A stretch of DNA of 64,000 nucleotides from assembly GCA_013399115.1 (NCBI GenBank), contig VXAA01005176.1, positions 501,438 to 565,437 of the forward strand, written 5' to 3'. Origin of the DNA: Anseranas semipalmata. Taxonomy: Eukaryota; Chordata; Aves; Anseriformes; Anseranatidae. Made by a program: the position numbers and the translations under genes. Positions 11,578-25,070 of this stretch are shown in pieces. The notes beneath the pieces were generated by a model. That model was not told the origin of the DNA, searched no databases, and worked only from the letters and a program-made list of their open reading frames with translations. Position 1 is the stretch's first letter. Each line of letters starts with the position of its first letter.

Positions 11578-13027
11578 TGAAATAGATACGTTTGCTGGAG
11601 AGAAACAGTACTATAAAATATAAGTAACAGCAATATGACATTATATTTATTTTTCTAATTAAAAATATATCTACGAGGAAAAAATCAGAGATCTGATTTG
11701 CCTATAAGTCTTCCATCATACATAAGAAAAAAAAAAAAAACACAAATTAAAAAGTCCAGGTTTTAGCTTTCAATTCCATACCAATGATCTCAGCAGGAGT
11801 TCTGCTTTGACATCAGTCTCAAGTTGTGGTCTCACAAAAACAAAGATCTCGCTCTTTAAGACCTCCTTCATGCTTCATAACTATTACTTACTACCTGTAT
11901 GCTTCATTTTAATTTACTGATATTCAGAGTTTTATTTTTCTTCCTTCCCTTAACGATCTCGATTCTGTAGTACACACAAGTACGAAAAAAAGCTAGCAAG
12001 GAGGCCAGGCTTTTTGAAAACATGAAATTTCACCACCATGTTGATTCAGAGCCAGAAGAACTCCAGTCAGAGGTACTGGGCTCAGTTTTACCTCTCAGAC
12101 GCTGCAAACAAATCAACATTCAAGAAAACATTTTTATTGCTTCACTGGCCACATTCTGTGTGAGCTTTCAAAACAAACTTAAAAAAAAAAAACTATTTTT
12201 GGTGATCAGACTAGTTAACCTTTCTTTTAGAGGCCTTACATTCACACCTGAATCATGGCACCCAAAGGGCACGCTCAACACAAGTAGTTATAACTTGCAA
12301 AACATTATGCTTATCACAGAAAATGACACATGGTTCACTACTTTAAAAACCTTTAGTACTATCCCCATAAATACAGTACTTCATTAACAAGACGCTGGGT
12401 TGGATCAATGCTAGCTCTTCCTGACAGTTCTGCTACATACCTGTCTCATTTTGTTAGCTTAATGAACTTGTTCCTATCTCGATCCCACAAGTACAGTGTG
12501 TTGTCTGCTTTAAAAAATAAAATAAAATAATAAAAAAAGATTCAGCTGACACAGATTTTTGAGTCACTCATCTAGGCAATACTGAATGACTTTTTTTGGC
12601 CAGGGATCAGCAATGAGCAGCAGTATGAAGCAACTTTTTTCTGCTGCAATGCTCTTCCCTTGTGAGAACTGGAAACATTTTTAAAATACCTCTCAGTTTC
12701 ATTAGTTTAAAAAGTTCTTTGAAAAAGATTCACTACACTTAGCTCTACCGTGGGTAGATACATGTATGCTGTACCTTAGAAAAACAACTAGGACAGGCAG
12801 ATAATATACAGATGGGTCTGGTCACATTGTTTTATGAGCCATATATGCAATGCCATCCTAAAGTTAAAGTTTTTTTTTTTTTTTTCTTTCTGAGTGCAGA
12901 CTGACAACATCATCAGAGTCACAAGTCAACAAACAAGAGGTGAACTTGGCAGCACCAACACTGAAAACATAGGATAAAATTTATGTTTACTGAACACAGC
13001 CCCATTGTTCGAAGAATTGAGCATGTT

Positions 13028-13115
13028 GGCCCCAGTCCAGTAAAGCACTTAGAGGACCGCTGGGACTCCTGGTGTGCCAACAGCTAAGCCCAGGTCTCAG
13101 GGCTTTGCTGAAATG
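13028..13115. mobile_element. Palindromic MITE-like ancient repeat (CAAAGCACTTA type)
   Basis: TCCAGTAAAGCACTTAG (13,036-13,052) is mirrored by CTCAGGGCTTTGCTGAA (13,096-13,112): 13 of 17 positions pair as an inverted repeat around a 43-base centre. The outer GGCCCCAGTCC and the CAGTAAAGCACTTAG block resemble an ancient amniote element I remember as 'ggcctgatcc agcaaagcacttaagca'. The surrounding 250 bases are slightly GC-richer. ORFs here (74 and 67 codons on opposite strands) look incidental. Confidence 0.45.
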
Positions 13116-16100
13116 GTGTCTGAGAACTGAGCATCTCACAACCCGGACCCTGTGCCAGATTACTGTACGAGGGGCTTGGCCGTTGTGCTTGCTGGTAATG
13201 GATCAGTATTTGCTGATAGCAGTAACAGTGGTGATCTACCCAGAAGAACCTGTAGTGTTCCAGGAAAATATCAAGGAAATCCTTCACTGGAGTTAATGAA
13301 AGTTCTACTGTTAGTTTCGATACAGATGCTGTTTCAGTTGGTTTCCCATTTTTTGTATTTTTTTTCCTTTTTTATTTAAAGGATTTTGCAAATTATATTG
13401 GTTAATAATTGCATAGCAGGGCTTTGGCCACTGAAGGAGGAAATGTTTGACACTGAGGCACATATACCATCTCTGAAACCTCACTAACAGCTGCCTTTTG
13501 TCTTGTTGATTTTGTTGGTACATGTAGTCTTGCACTACATTAGTGAGAAGAAGAAAAAGTTTGAATATTGAGCTGGTCATACTACTAACTTTTTTTTTTT
13601 TTTTTAAGAGGTTTGCTTATTAGATCCTGGGAGAAATTTTTGATGCTGATTGTGATGTGGTCAGAGTAAAGCAAGCACATGGATGCATTGCTTGCTTAAT
13701 GTGTTGATTAATAACAATCTATCTCCAGATTTGAATATGCTGAAAGATCTCACAAATTTTTAATCTCTTGAATACAATTTGGAGCTTTGCCTTTAAAAAC
13801 ATACACACTTTTGAGCCCTGATTAATATTTTGAAGAATGCTTACTAATGATGAAAGTGATAATAAATTTATCTACAAGTTTAGCAAGATGTGCTTAGGCT
13901 TATGTGATATAGTAGAATGACTTGATAACCTCAGGAGCAGAGGCCCCATATTATTTATCCTGAATTTTCTAAAGCCCTGAGGGAAAATTCATGATACACA
14001 GACAAGACAAATCCACCCAGGACTTTTTTTTTTCCCCCCACTCACATTTTATGGTTTATTATTTTTTTTTTTTTTAATTTAGAGCATTCATCAAATCTTT
14101 GACATTTAGTACTAGGCTTTTCTACAAGACAAACAGGTAGAACTCCCAAGCTAAAAATGCTGTGAAATAGCAGCACACTTTCTCATCTTGATCCTGATAA
14201 CTTGCTAGTACTCAGCCACAAGAGAGATGCAAAGGGGTGGTAACCTGAAAGTAAAGAATGATGGGAAACAGCAGATTTCCTAACTGCATTAAAACAGCAA
14301 ACATGATTGGTTTCTTAATTTCAGATAATGTTTCCCTAGGAAAGGCAATTCCTCTAGTATATGTTTAAGGATATAATTCTACCAAAAATCACTTTCTGTG
14401 TATGGGCAATGTTTTCCTGCTTTATGATCCCCTTCTGTGATTTTGTTCTGTTGTAGCCAAACATATAAATCAAGGTTTTATTCTGAAAGCCTGCTATTTT
14501 TGCAGCAATTTGCTTCCCTCCTACATATCAGTCTGCTTCTTTATCACGAAATCATTGTTAATTTTCCTTCCACTTCTGCTTTTCCAAGGGTCTCCTCTAA
14601 TTCCACTATTTTGAAATAGATGAGATCACCCCCCCCCATTTTTATGCTAATGATTTAAAAACTAACTTTTCAGTCCTAATGTAGCTCTATTCATTTATAT
14701 TTCAGCTTGCCCCATTAAGATCTTTATGTAGATATTAGCCATCATATATGGGTAACAAAAGAAATAATAAATCATTTTTGGGTATCAAAACACAGCTGGT
14801 TTACACTGACTCTGCTTATGCAAGCTTGTTATAATACCATTAGAGGATCTGAAACCTGTTCTCTACTTCAATAATTTCTCTTCATCCACATCTCTAAAGG
14901 CATAAGTAACCATGAAGTTTAAAGTTTTCTGACTTTTTTTCTTGGCTTCTGTAAGTGTAACTTTCAAATGGAACCAGTATGTGGAGCCAATACGTATTTT
15001 TGATAGAAGACAGAATGACTTTCCATTTTTTCCTCTCAGCCCAACATCCTCCTCCAGTCATGCTCCTAGCTTCCCCACACACACACCTCTCTCTGCATAT
15101 ATGAATGAGAATTAGGAGACAGCCCTGAAAATGATTTCTAGAAGAAATTCCTGTCTATCAGATTCAATATTTAAGAAAAAAACAAACAAACAAAACAACA
15201 ACAACAAAAACCACACTTCCATCCTTTAAATGTAATGATACTATATGGAAATTCTTCCTTTTATCATTTTTTGGTAAGGCCGACTATTTCCATATAATTT
15301 GCAAAATTCCCCTCACCTTCCTAACACACAGTGTATAAAATCATATCTTTCTGTCTCCATGAGACAGTTTATTGCCAGATGCTCCATGAAGTCCACAGCC
15401 ATATCTCTAAATGGCTTGTATATAAAAATGAATTAAGTTTTAATTCCTTCATCTGGTGACACTTCCTACTGCAAGGCATAGTGATTTTTTATTTCACTTT
15501 TTAAATCTTGGGCTAATAACAAACTGCAAATAGAAATTATTTGTGAAAGTACAGTTGGGCAGTGGTTGTGCAAAACATCTGTTGCAGAGGTGGGAATGAG
15601 AAGAGCACAGAAAGAGAGAGCTTATTCAATGCAGCTGAGAAAAGCAACGGAGAACTTTGACCTGGTTGGTTTCCATTTCTTTGTCAGTCCCTGCTGATAC
15701 TACTGGCATAAGAATGAGCCATTGACTTCCCTGCAGACAGAAGGGGGAAAGCTAATCACCACACAACTTTTTTATCCATAAGAAACAAAATGAGGGAGAA
15801 ATACAGGGGGAGTGGAAGCCAATGATATATACTGCATCACCCTTCCTTTCTCTGCTTCCTATAGACTTCCACCATTGAATCAGTCACAGGTAGGCTACTA
15901 CTGTGAAGAGACATGGTTTCCTCCCTTGATCCAGAGTCTGAGCTGTATATAGTCTTAATTTAGTCATTTCAATAAAAAAAAAAAAAAAAAAAGCATGGTG
16001 TATGGTAAACTGTAACTTTAATTTCCTCCTATAAGAAATGCAAAAGCTTATTAAAAAATTCTTATTCTGCTCCAGAGCCCTGAAACTAAATCATTGATTT

Positions 16101-16630
16101 CATAATGTTAAAATTTTAATTAAAACTAAACTCTTGCAAAACAAATTAGAAATACATAAATATTGTTTGTTAAGAATACCAAAGGATTGTTCTGACAAGG
16201 TACAATGTCAGTTCCCCTGTCTCTGTGGATGCAGTGCAGTACAAAAATGTGTTTTGAGGTTTCCTCAGTCCTAGCTTCAGCTCCTGATCAAAGGAGCTTG
16301 TCAAACAAATGTCACAAAATTGTCACCACATTAAATGTGAACATTTTTTTTTTTAATTGGATAAGGTTATTACCATTAGAAACTACTAAATGTCCCAGAA
16401 TACACTGGAGAATGCATTTCAACAAAAAAGTCCTGCTACCCTGCCTACTGTGTTTAGTGGGTTCCCTGTGGCTGGCTTTTGTGGTGAAGATAACACCCTG
16501 CAGGGTATTGCGGTATACACCATGGCACATCAGCCTCCTCTACAGTAAATACCAGGAGAGTATGCCACAGGAATCATGAAAACACTTTTTCCTTCACAGT
16601 CCATTTGTCAAGTTTCCAGTCTTACCTATG
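13116..16630. other. Unannotated sequence
   Basis: Holds a T run near 13,591-13,605, a C9 run near 14,629-14,637, a CAAA/CAA stretch near 15,180-15,211 and A19 at 15,974-15,992. The 124-codon ORF at 16,205-16,579 overlaps an antisense ORF and has no domain. Nothing else stands out. Confidence 0.7.
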
Positions 16631-16710
16631 TAAAAAAATATATATATATATTTATATTATATATAATATAAATAAATATATATTTATAAATGTATATTAT
16701 ACATATTTTT
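16631..16710. repeat. AT-rich low-complexity block with a 26-bp perfect palindrome
   Basis: About 80 bases of almost only A and T. It holds a perfect palindrome at 16,649-16,674 (centre ATATATAT, arms TATTTATAT), which can extrude as a cruciform. Confidence 0.9.
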
Positions 16711-19700
16711 TAAGTGTAAGAATATTTTCACTGGCATGTGTATTTCACAACACTTTGCACACAGAGGGATTTCAGGTTTTTGATCTACTTGCAGAATTAC
16801 ATGGGAAAACATTAGAAAAGTTGTAAAGATTGACTTACAAATTAATAGAAAGCTTGCACAGCACTCATGATTTGGTGAAAACTGGCACTGCAAACTGTTA
16901 CATACCTGCAGTAGCTTTACGCGGCTGAGAAGCATGAATGATCTTAGTGAACCTCTTTCCAATAGGAAAAATCAAGCACAAGCTCATACAATTTCTTCAG
17001 AGACAGCAGCGATTAGCAAAAGCTGGGCATGCTAAGAAACCCTTGCAGGTTTGAACCTATTTGTCTTAGTTTGCTTTGTTGTTAAAATATGGATACGTAG
17101 AAAACATATTTTGAAGATCTAGCTGTAAACTCACAGTATAAAATAGTTGCGAACAAAATATATATCCGAATGATACCAACAGAAAGTCAGACAAAGAAAT
17201 CTTCAACAGCTCCTATTATTAGAAGACCCTGTGTTTTTCGTTGCTTAAACTTTTTCTCATTTCTATAGGTAGGGCTCATACCACTCAGGCCCCAGTATTT
17301 ACTTGGGAGAATTTACCTCATGCTGATTATATTTAAAATATTTTAGAATGTTTTGGCAAAAAAAAAAAAAGTAAAAAAAAATCAAATTAGTTCCAAGACT
17401 AAATTAGGGTGTGAAACTGTTTTAAACATACAAACAATTTAATAGCCAGTTCCTTCAAAAGCTTTAGCATCTCCAGTTCTGCAGCAAAGACTTGAAACTC
17501 ATTTGGGATTCTCTATTGCTACAAGGGCTCATCTTCTGCTGGATACAGGAAAAAGCAAATGCTAAAGCCATACTAAGACTTTGATCATACTTTGCATATG
17601 CTCAGCATTTTGGCAGATGAATTCTCTAAAGAGCCCATCTGCACTGACCTGCTCCAAACCAGGACTGCACGGACTGTGTGGTATTTTCTCTGTCAGTGCT
17701 GCAGCTAGATGCCACTGTGGCACAGAGCAATGTAGCTGAAAGCAGAGCTCCTCTCCTTCCCTGCTCGCTGCCTGCCAGGCACACAGGAGGAAGATGGAAG
17801 CAACCAGAGTTACAGACAGACAGGGCCAGGAGCTGGACAGAAGGTTTCATGCATGGGAAGGCTAGGATCCAGATTCAAGAGGAGGCTAAGTATGCAGGGA
17901 AGGAGTGAGAGAAGGAATTAGGATCAAGAGAATACTGAAGAAATAAGCTAGGACTGTGGGGAAAGGCTTGGCAAATAAAATGAGCAGCAGCTGAGGATTG
18001 GCACAAGAAACTGTGATTTCATATTGCAAGACAGGAGAAAACAGGTCTATAATTGTTTCTCTAGAGCTTGGAATAGAAACTAAGAAATTTGGTGTTAAAA
18101 ACTTGTCTCCTGGCAATTCACTACCTTAATGACAGAGAGAGATACCCTGTAGATCTCAATGTTGATTAGATACACTCATTCTCCTGAATATTTGAATTAT
18201 CAAAAACCGAGTAAAGGCTGGGAGTTTGAAAAGAAAAGACAAGCCAAATCTAAGGATACTGGTTGTTCCCATAGCATGGCTGGTAAAAGTTAATTCCTTC
18301 ACTTGCTTTGCCTATCTGCTACAAAAAAATCTGTTATAATATTGAGCTGTGTAATGTTTTACGTGACTGACGTAAATGAACAATAAAACTCTTGAACCCA
18401 ATGTGGTGAAGCTTGGAGAAGCTTATTCCAGTTAGAAATCTAGACCCACAAGACACATACCACCACCACCAGAAACCATACAAGACAACTTCTGGGAAAT
18501 AGAGAGTTGTATCATGAACAGAGCTGAAGAGAATCTGAAAAGCTTTCTTTACACTATGCAAAACAATGTTAGCCTGTGACAAACGTGCCCCTGAAGAGAA
18601 ATTAAACATCTTGTTTTAGAGCTGCTGTCATAGTCTGAACTTCTTGGAATTACTATTTGATTGAAGGAGAGAGCTTTCACTTTTTTGTAAGCCACTCAAC
18701 AATAGTACTCTTCCATTTCTCCTTGACAGCTGTATTTTTTTAATGACACTTATTTACTTAATAGGAGTTAAAAGTTTTGGTCCTTATTAACTCAGATCCA
18801 TAAAAACTACAAAAATACCACAATATAAATTTCCAGAAACTGAAGCGATAGATTCTGATGATTTCTGTTGAATTTAAATCTCCAACATTGCTCTGAAAAT
18901 CTAGGAGATCCATTTTGTGAATACTCCCAGCACAAGTAATTTTACAGAAGGCACCACAGAAGTGATCAACAACTCCCCCAGCACTAGTAGGGACTTTATC
19001 TGAAGGAAAATAAAATACTGCCCTATACTTACCTATAATAAACAAAAAATATACACACACAAAAGGAAAAGTCACAGCCAACCCTTCCTCTGCCTCCCTC
19101 CCCCTCCAGGTTAAAATACCCTCTCCTCTTCCTGCTGTCTCACAGCATCCAGTGGCTTGCCTCATGCATTGCAAGAAAAGCAGCGGCCCCAGAGCTGGGC
19201 CAGACACACGCACTGACATGCAGTTTTTTGACCTTCAGCAGGAGCCACTGGGGATGCTGCTTGACCATGAGGACAATGCCTCTGCCCCTCACCAGCAGCT
19301 CCAGCCTCCCTTGCTCCCGTTTCCAGCTCATGTGTTCCCATTTAGCACCTCACCATCGTGGAAGTAGGGGGGTGTTGACCCCTTGAAATTTATGTTCGGG
19401 GGAAGAAAAAAAACAAGAGAGAGAGAAAAAATAATCCCATACGTAGATACTAAAGACAGAGCACCACACCCTTGAGATACAGGAGAACCCAATTCACTTT
19501 CCTGCTGCAGCTCGGGCAACACAGAGATGATGCATTTCCCATATCCCGGACAAACCCAGGAAAACTTGCTGATCAACACTTTGCTCTCTGACCTGGTGGT
19601 ACAATCCCTCAGAAATAAGGTTGACTAGCAGGAGTTTTCTGACGAAAAACACAGTTAAAAAAAAAGCTTCAGTGGAAAGAACTGTATTTGATTTTTCAGG

Positions 19701-20166
19701 TTTGCTCCCAGCATTTTTTGCTATAGAACATGTTATGCCACCCACATTAGCCAGCCTCACAGTTATTAATGCATTGCAGAGACCTTGAAATCTCAATCTG
19801 ATATACGGCTGCTTCAGTCTGTGCCTCTTCCTACCCCATTATAAACTTGACCTTAATTAACCCTCTTAGTGAAATGGAGTTTGTTGACTCTCAAGGACAG
19901 TCTCATTGAAAAACAATGTTGCAATGTCACTCAAAAGCTAAAGTAAGGCTGCTTTATAAAGGGATTTGTACTAATAACTCTTGAATATTAATAGCTTCTT
20001 ATGCTATGTGGCTTATATAAACTTATATAGATAAGCGAGGACTGAGTTCTGTCTTTCCCAGACTTTAAAAAAGGAAAAAAAAAAAAATCCCTCTATATTT
20101 CCTTTAGCAAAATTTTTTCTCTTTGGCAATCACTACATCAATTTTGCGAAAAAAATATACTTACAT
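16711..20166. other. Unannotated sequence with two GC-richer islands
   Basis: Islands at about 17,630-17,900 and 19,080-19,370 are open in several frames on both strands (up to 153 codons, 18,758-19,219 minus), as expected where stops are scarce. No domain, CpG cluster or convincing splice pair was found in either. Confidence 0.65.
18358..18376. promoter_or_regulatory. bZIP-like palindrome (TTTACGT-gactg-ACGTAAA)
   Basis: Two perfect 7-base inverted arms around GACTG create TTACGTGA and TGACGTAA, both close to CREB/ATF or PAR-bZIP sites. CpG is rare here, so two CpGs within 10 bases stand out. Confidence 0.25.
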
Positions 20167-20203
20167 GCAGATTTAAATTCAAATATGGCAGATTTAAATT
20201 CAA
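20167..20203 (+). repeat. 16-bp direct repeat with 5-bp spacer
   Basis: GCAGATTTAAATTCAA occurs at 20,167-20,182 and again at 20,188-20,203. The exact match points to a recent local duplication. Confidence 0.88.
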
Positions 20204-23200
20204 CAGCTGTAAATCAAGACACTGTCTGTTAAACTAGGATATCCAGTTAACACACTAATTTCCAATGTGGCTTCCTAATGAAAATGTTTGTTTCCCCCAC
20301 GCCACCACACATGCACTTTTGTTTTATAGGCAACAAATATATTGGATAGGTCGTTAGGCAATATAACTTAATTAAAAACTCATCAGCGGAAGAGTTGGGG
20401 GTAGCAAAGATAACATCTGCCCTGCATCATTTGAAGATCTTGGAACATGCTCAGGTCTGATAGTGAGAGGGCTCTGTACTAGCATCATCTATCCATGTGC
20501 TACAAATATGACATAAGATAACAACTGACATTTTAAAATTTGCTTTAGAGGGAATATATGCTTTCTTATAAAAATAAACAAGACCACTCAATTCACTAAA
20601 TGGCTTTGTTTGTGCAGAGTTTAAAGGTATAGGCTTCAGAACTGATAGTCACATTTTCCCCTTACACAACTCTGTGCCAGTCTTCACTTTCAAGAGCTAT
20701 ATTGAGCCATAATTATTTCTCAGACTATTTAGGGCCTGAACAAAGATTATGAGTTAGTTTAACAATGAAAATATTCATACAGAGCATATAGGTAGCTGAA
20801 GTTATTAAAAAAAAAAAAAAAAGGGCATTTTCTTAATGGTATTTGAACATTAATGGGTTTTTGCCCGTAAGTTACAAACGAATTATTTTATGGATGTACA
20901 GTACCTTTATTACCTTGTCACAAAATACATTTTATCCTGCATAACAGTATGCTTATATAGCACTAACACAAAACAAGGGAATTTAAGACATTTACATACC
21001 AGGGAACCAAAAGTAAAAGCTATTATTTACCAGTAGGTTAGCATGCAAGCATTCATCATTATTTGGCATTGTATCTGAAATTTGCAGAACCTTGAATTTT
21101 CACCCCAGTCTAGAGTATTTCTCATTCAATTTATTTTTGTACTACTGTGTTGATACATTTAAGTAAAAAGACCAAAATAATTACTGCGTCCACTGAAAAG
21201 TATGTGCTATTATGCAAAGACTGCAACCTCAGTGGGTGACAAGGGATCTAAGCAGACGACTCAGTGGGCACTGCTTTGTATCTGAAGTGTCTAACGTTTC
21301 ACCCAAGCCCAATGCAGTGGGAAGCCGGTCAACACTCCACATTAAGTGGGAGCTCAAAGCCCATGACCTGAGCATCTCCAGCCCTACTTCCAGTGTTCCT
21401 GCGCTACCAACCTGATGGACTGGTGGATGTGGTTCATGAACATCCAAACCTCTCAACTGCCCTCTTGCAGAAGCTCCTTTCCCTTATGGAGACATCACCA
21501 GGAAAGAAAAATTCCTGTCATGGTTTTTCACAAGATTCAGTGCAGCAGCAAGAGCTTTTTGCTCTGCAATGTACTCAGGGACAACCAACAACTGTCAGGC
21601 CCCTTTTCCTTCACCTTTATTAATCTGTCAGTGGAGCGTTCACTCGTCAAAAATTACAATTGAAGGTTTCTCTGATATGCCTGCTAATATAAACTAGTTT
21701 CCTTGAAAAATATTATAAAGACATTGTCTAATGTAGTAACATCAGCAGTTATGAACAAAGACAGAACTTTAAAACATGCCAAATGCTGAAGTCAGTTCAT
21801 AGTCATTTGTCTACCTCTCACTGTAAAATTATTAATTCTTTATCCAAGAGATGCAGCAAAAAAAAAAAAAAAGCCACCCTCCATGTTAGCACAAAATTTG
21901 AATTATTTCTCTCATACCAACGTTGCATGCTATGACCACAACACACAATACGCAATTAGAGAAAGCTTTCTTTTTTATCTCCCTTGAAGATCTTCCAGGT
22001 TTTATAGGTGTTCACTGTAGCCTGGCAAAAATATTTAGGATAAAGTAATAATTTTGCCTACAGTGTATGAAATTATCAGCTGTCAGAATAAGACTTTAGA
22101 AAGTTTCTTTTGAATTAAACAATTTAATTAAAATTAATTAATTTTAATAACAAATTAATCATACCAACAAATGACCTTGGCTGTTCTTCAGACCAGTCAT
22201 TTTTAGTGCAAAATATTTTGCAGACCTGTCATATGTATGGGAGAGGATGGTTTCAAGGCTTGCTTTATCTTATTTAGTATGCCTTTAAAAACAAACAAAT
22301 AATACAAGTCAAAAAATCCCCCAATATCAAATCAACTCATTATTATAAGGATTCAGCATGGCCTGCATTCAAAATGTAGCATGTACTATTTGTTCTCTTC
22401 TGTTTCCTTCATTAGGCTTCATCTCGAGACATGATCTACTGACCACTACTTCCCTGTTGTATATAGTTATATGTCAGTAAAGGCCAAATTAAACTACAGC
22501 TGTGTGTGATGAAGTTGGGAACTATGAATCTGAGTAGTTTATGTATCCAACTCCAGATTTATCATCTTTACAGTCTTTATTCGCCATTCTCGCATGCACA
22601 GAGCATATTTTCTCTTTCTCCTGTGACAAATAACCTTTAGAATCTAGGACTCAATTTTTCAAATATGTCAAAGTGTTTAGCAATGCTTAAGAAGGTAACA
22701 TTTTTCCATGTGGAATGGGAAACGTTTTGATTGATGACATTGTTCTGGAATATTTAACCAAACCAGGAAAGACTAACACACTGGTAGAAGTGATCTGCTG
22801 GTTAGTTTTTGTTTTTCCTTTCCTGTAACATCATACAAATCGTGCACGCTAATTCTATTTACTTTCTCAGATAGCCTAATGTAAATATATTCATGAAAAT
22901 ATTTACCTTTTCTGTTTACTTTGTATAAATCTTAAAGGAAACAGCTGTTTTAAAACAAAAAATGTGGAAATATACTATGAAAGTAGACAAGCAGCAGAGT
23001 GCTGCTTTTCCATATTTGCTGTTCTAAAGTGGAAGAACTCAACATTTTTCCTCAAGTAATAACGACATGACTTCTTTTAAGCCACCTCTATTAATTTCCA
23101 AGTGTTTGCAGATTAGAAAACATCTATATTCAGTTTTGTAATTTGCAAAACTGTATCTAATCTATCAGGCAATAAACATACATTTAGCTACATCCAAAAG

Positions 23201-24997
23201 CGATACATTCCCCTTTTCCAAAAACTCTAAATATATAGAGGTCGTCAGGCTGAAAAAAATGCTTTAAAAATGAGAAGTCCATGATATGTTTTAATTTTTT
23301 ACAGGGAAAAAAAAATGACACCATGAAAATTAACCAGATATAAGCACATAACTTGCTGAAGTTATAAGAATTTCAGCTGGTATTTCCTGAATGATATCTG
23401 ACCATTAAAGTTTTGTTTGTTTTGTCAAAATATGATAAACTAAATATTTTACACAGGGACAGTACATTTATTATCCCACATGTGGTGAAGAATCTCTCTT
23501 GAATAAGGACAGCCAGGGAAACTAATGGGGCAAATATTAACTCTTTGATGGCATTAAAAGGCAGAACTTCTGTGGGAAAGAGTCTGTTCTTCTGAAGCCA
23601 CCTGATAAGGAAACAGAAACTGAAAGTGACTTTTGTCAAAAGATTTTGACACCCTTCCACTTGCCATCTCAAGCCCCATGTTGAAAAACGTACATTGCAA
23701 TCTGAAAATTAGGACCTACAGTATGTATCCTATATACATATACAGGAATGTTTAGACACACACACAAACATATAATTCTAAAGAAACCTAAATTTTTGTC
23801 TTTAGGCAAGCCTTCCCTATGATTCCAATGCCTACTTTATTTTTAAGTGTTGTAGATAGAGATACTAAGAAGGGGAAGAATAAATTTCATGTTTTCAGAC
23901 CCACTACTGTAATCAAGTCAGACAATGCATGCATTTAAGACAAAATCTAATAATGGATTAATTAAGGACTGCATTATTAATAAGGATTTTCTTCTTGTTA
24001 AATACCACACTTCAATCTGTGATACATGGCCAACTAGTGACTAATTTATATTGATCGAAACATTTATGTGATATATACTGTTAATTACATTTCACCTTCA
24101 CCACTTCAAAATATTCTGAAACAACTGTCAAGGATGCAGCACCAAACTGTAATTGGTGGCTGTGAAATGTGTAGCTTTAATAAGGACTGGGTGAAAAATG
24201 TGCTTGTGATTATATTAAGACATTATTTTAAAATCAGTCAGAGGCAGCTCCAACATTTAAAAACAGATGTGCATGTATCCTTATTTGGGAGAAAAAAAAT
24301 CTTATGAAACATTTAACATACTGACAGGGAACAGTGAAATGTTTGGTTGGTGTGTCTACCTTGTTTACTCACGCAAGTATAAAAAGTAACTTCTTTTTTT
24401 TTTAAATGCTGCAACTAAAACCGGTTATCACTAAAATATTAACCACTTTGATCCACTTCAGCTGAAACCAAGAAGTTTTTAGTGTCTAAGAAGTTAGTTC
24501 CATTTGGGTTTGGCTTGTATGAGGTTAGGTAAAATATATACAATTATTTTTACATTTCTGCAATTCCCAGGTTTTATCCAGTGCTACACATACATACGTT
24601 TTCCTCAAAGAGCTTAAAATCCAGACAGCTGTCTGCTTATTTTGCACCCCATCATCCTAATTACAGATGCACATTACTAGCAGAATTTGTTTGCAGATAC
24701 CAATCCTTCTTAGTGTATCATGAAAAACACACAATCACTAATACCCACTATGAGTATAATAAGGAATCAAACTGGGAAACATTTATTAACTTGCCCCAAT
24801 TTTCATGCTGTAAATCCTCTGTTCTCATTAGTTTCTAGAAGTTCACATTTGCACTTGCTAGGTAACGGAACAGTGATAATGACTTTTGGATAGGTGATCC
24901 CTCGGACTCCCGTTCCTGTAAAACAACCATACAGAAGCAAAATGTGAAGAACGAATAACATCCAAGACCTCCAGGTAGAGAGGACAGAGAGGGGACA
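20204..24997. other. Unannotated AT-rich sequence
   Basis: Contains A16 at 20,807-20,822 and a second, looser ATTA/TAAT-rich patch at about 22,112-22,160. ORFs reach at most 99 codons. No repeat family recognised. Confidence 0.7.
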
Positions 24998-25070
24998 TAA
25001 ATATATATATACACACATATAGACACAAACAAAATTATATAAATTTTATATTTATATAAATTTATATAAA
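24998..25070. repeat. AT/AC low-complexity block with a 20-bp perfect palindrome
   Basis: Starts with an AT then ACAC microsatellite (24,998-25,021) and ends with two tandem copies of the palindromic decamer TTTATATAAA (25,051-25,070), together a 20-base perfect palindrome. Confidence 0.9.

Noticed and set aside
12022..12387. 121-codon plus-strand ORF
   Set aside because: Contains a KKKKK run from an A tract and shows no domain or splice context.
16205..16579. 124-codon plus-strand ORF
   Set aside because: Antisense ORF of 72 codons in the same place, a T run inside, and no recognisable motif.
18758..19367. Overlapping ORFs of 153, 71 and 63 codons on both strands
   Set aside because: Open frames on both strands in a GC-richer, stop-poor patch; no domain, no consistent start or splice structure.
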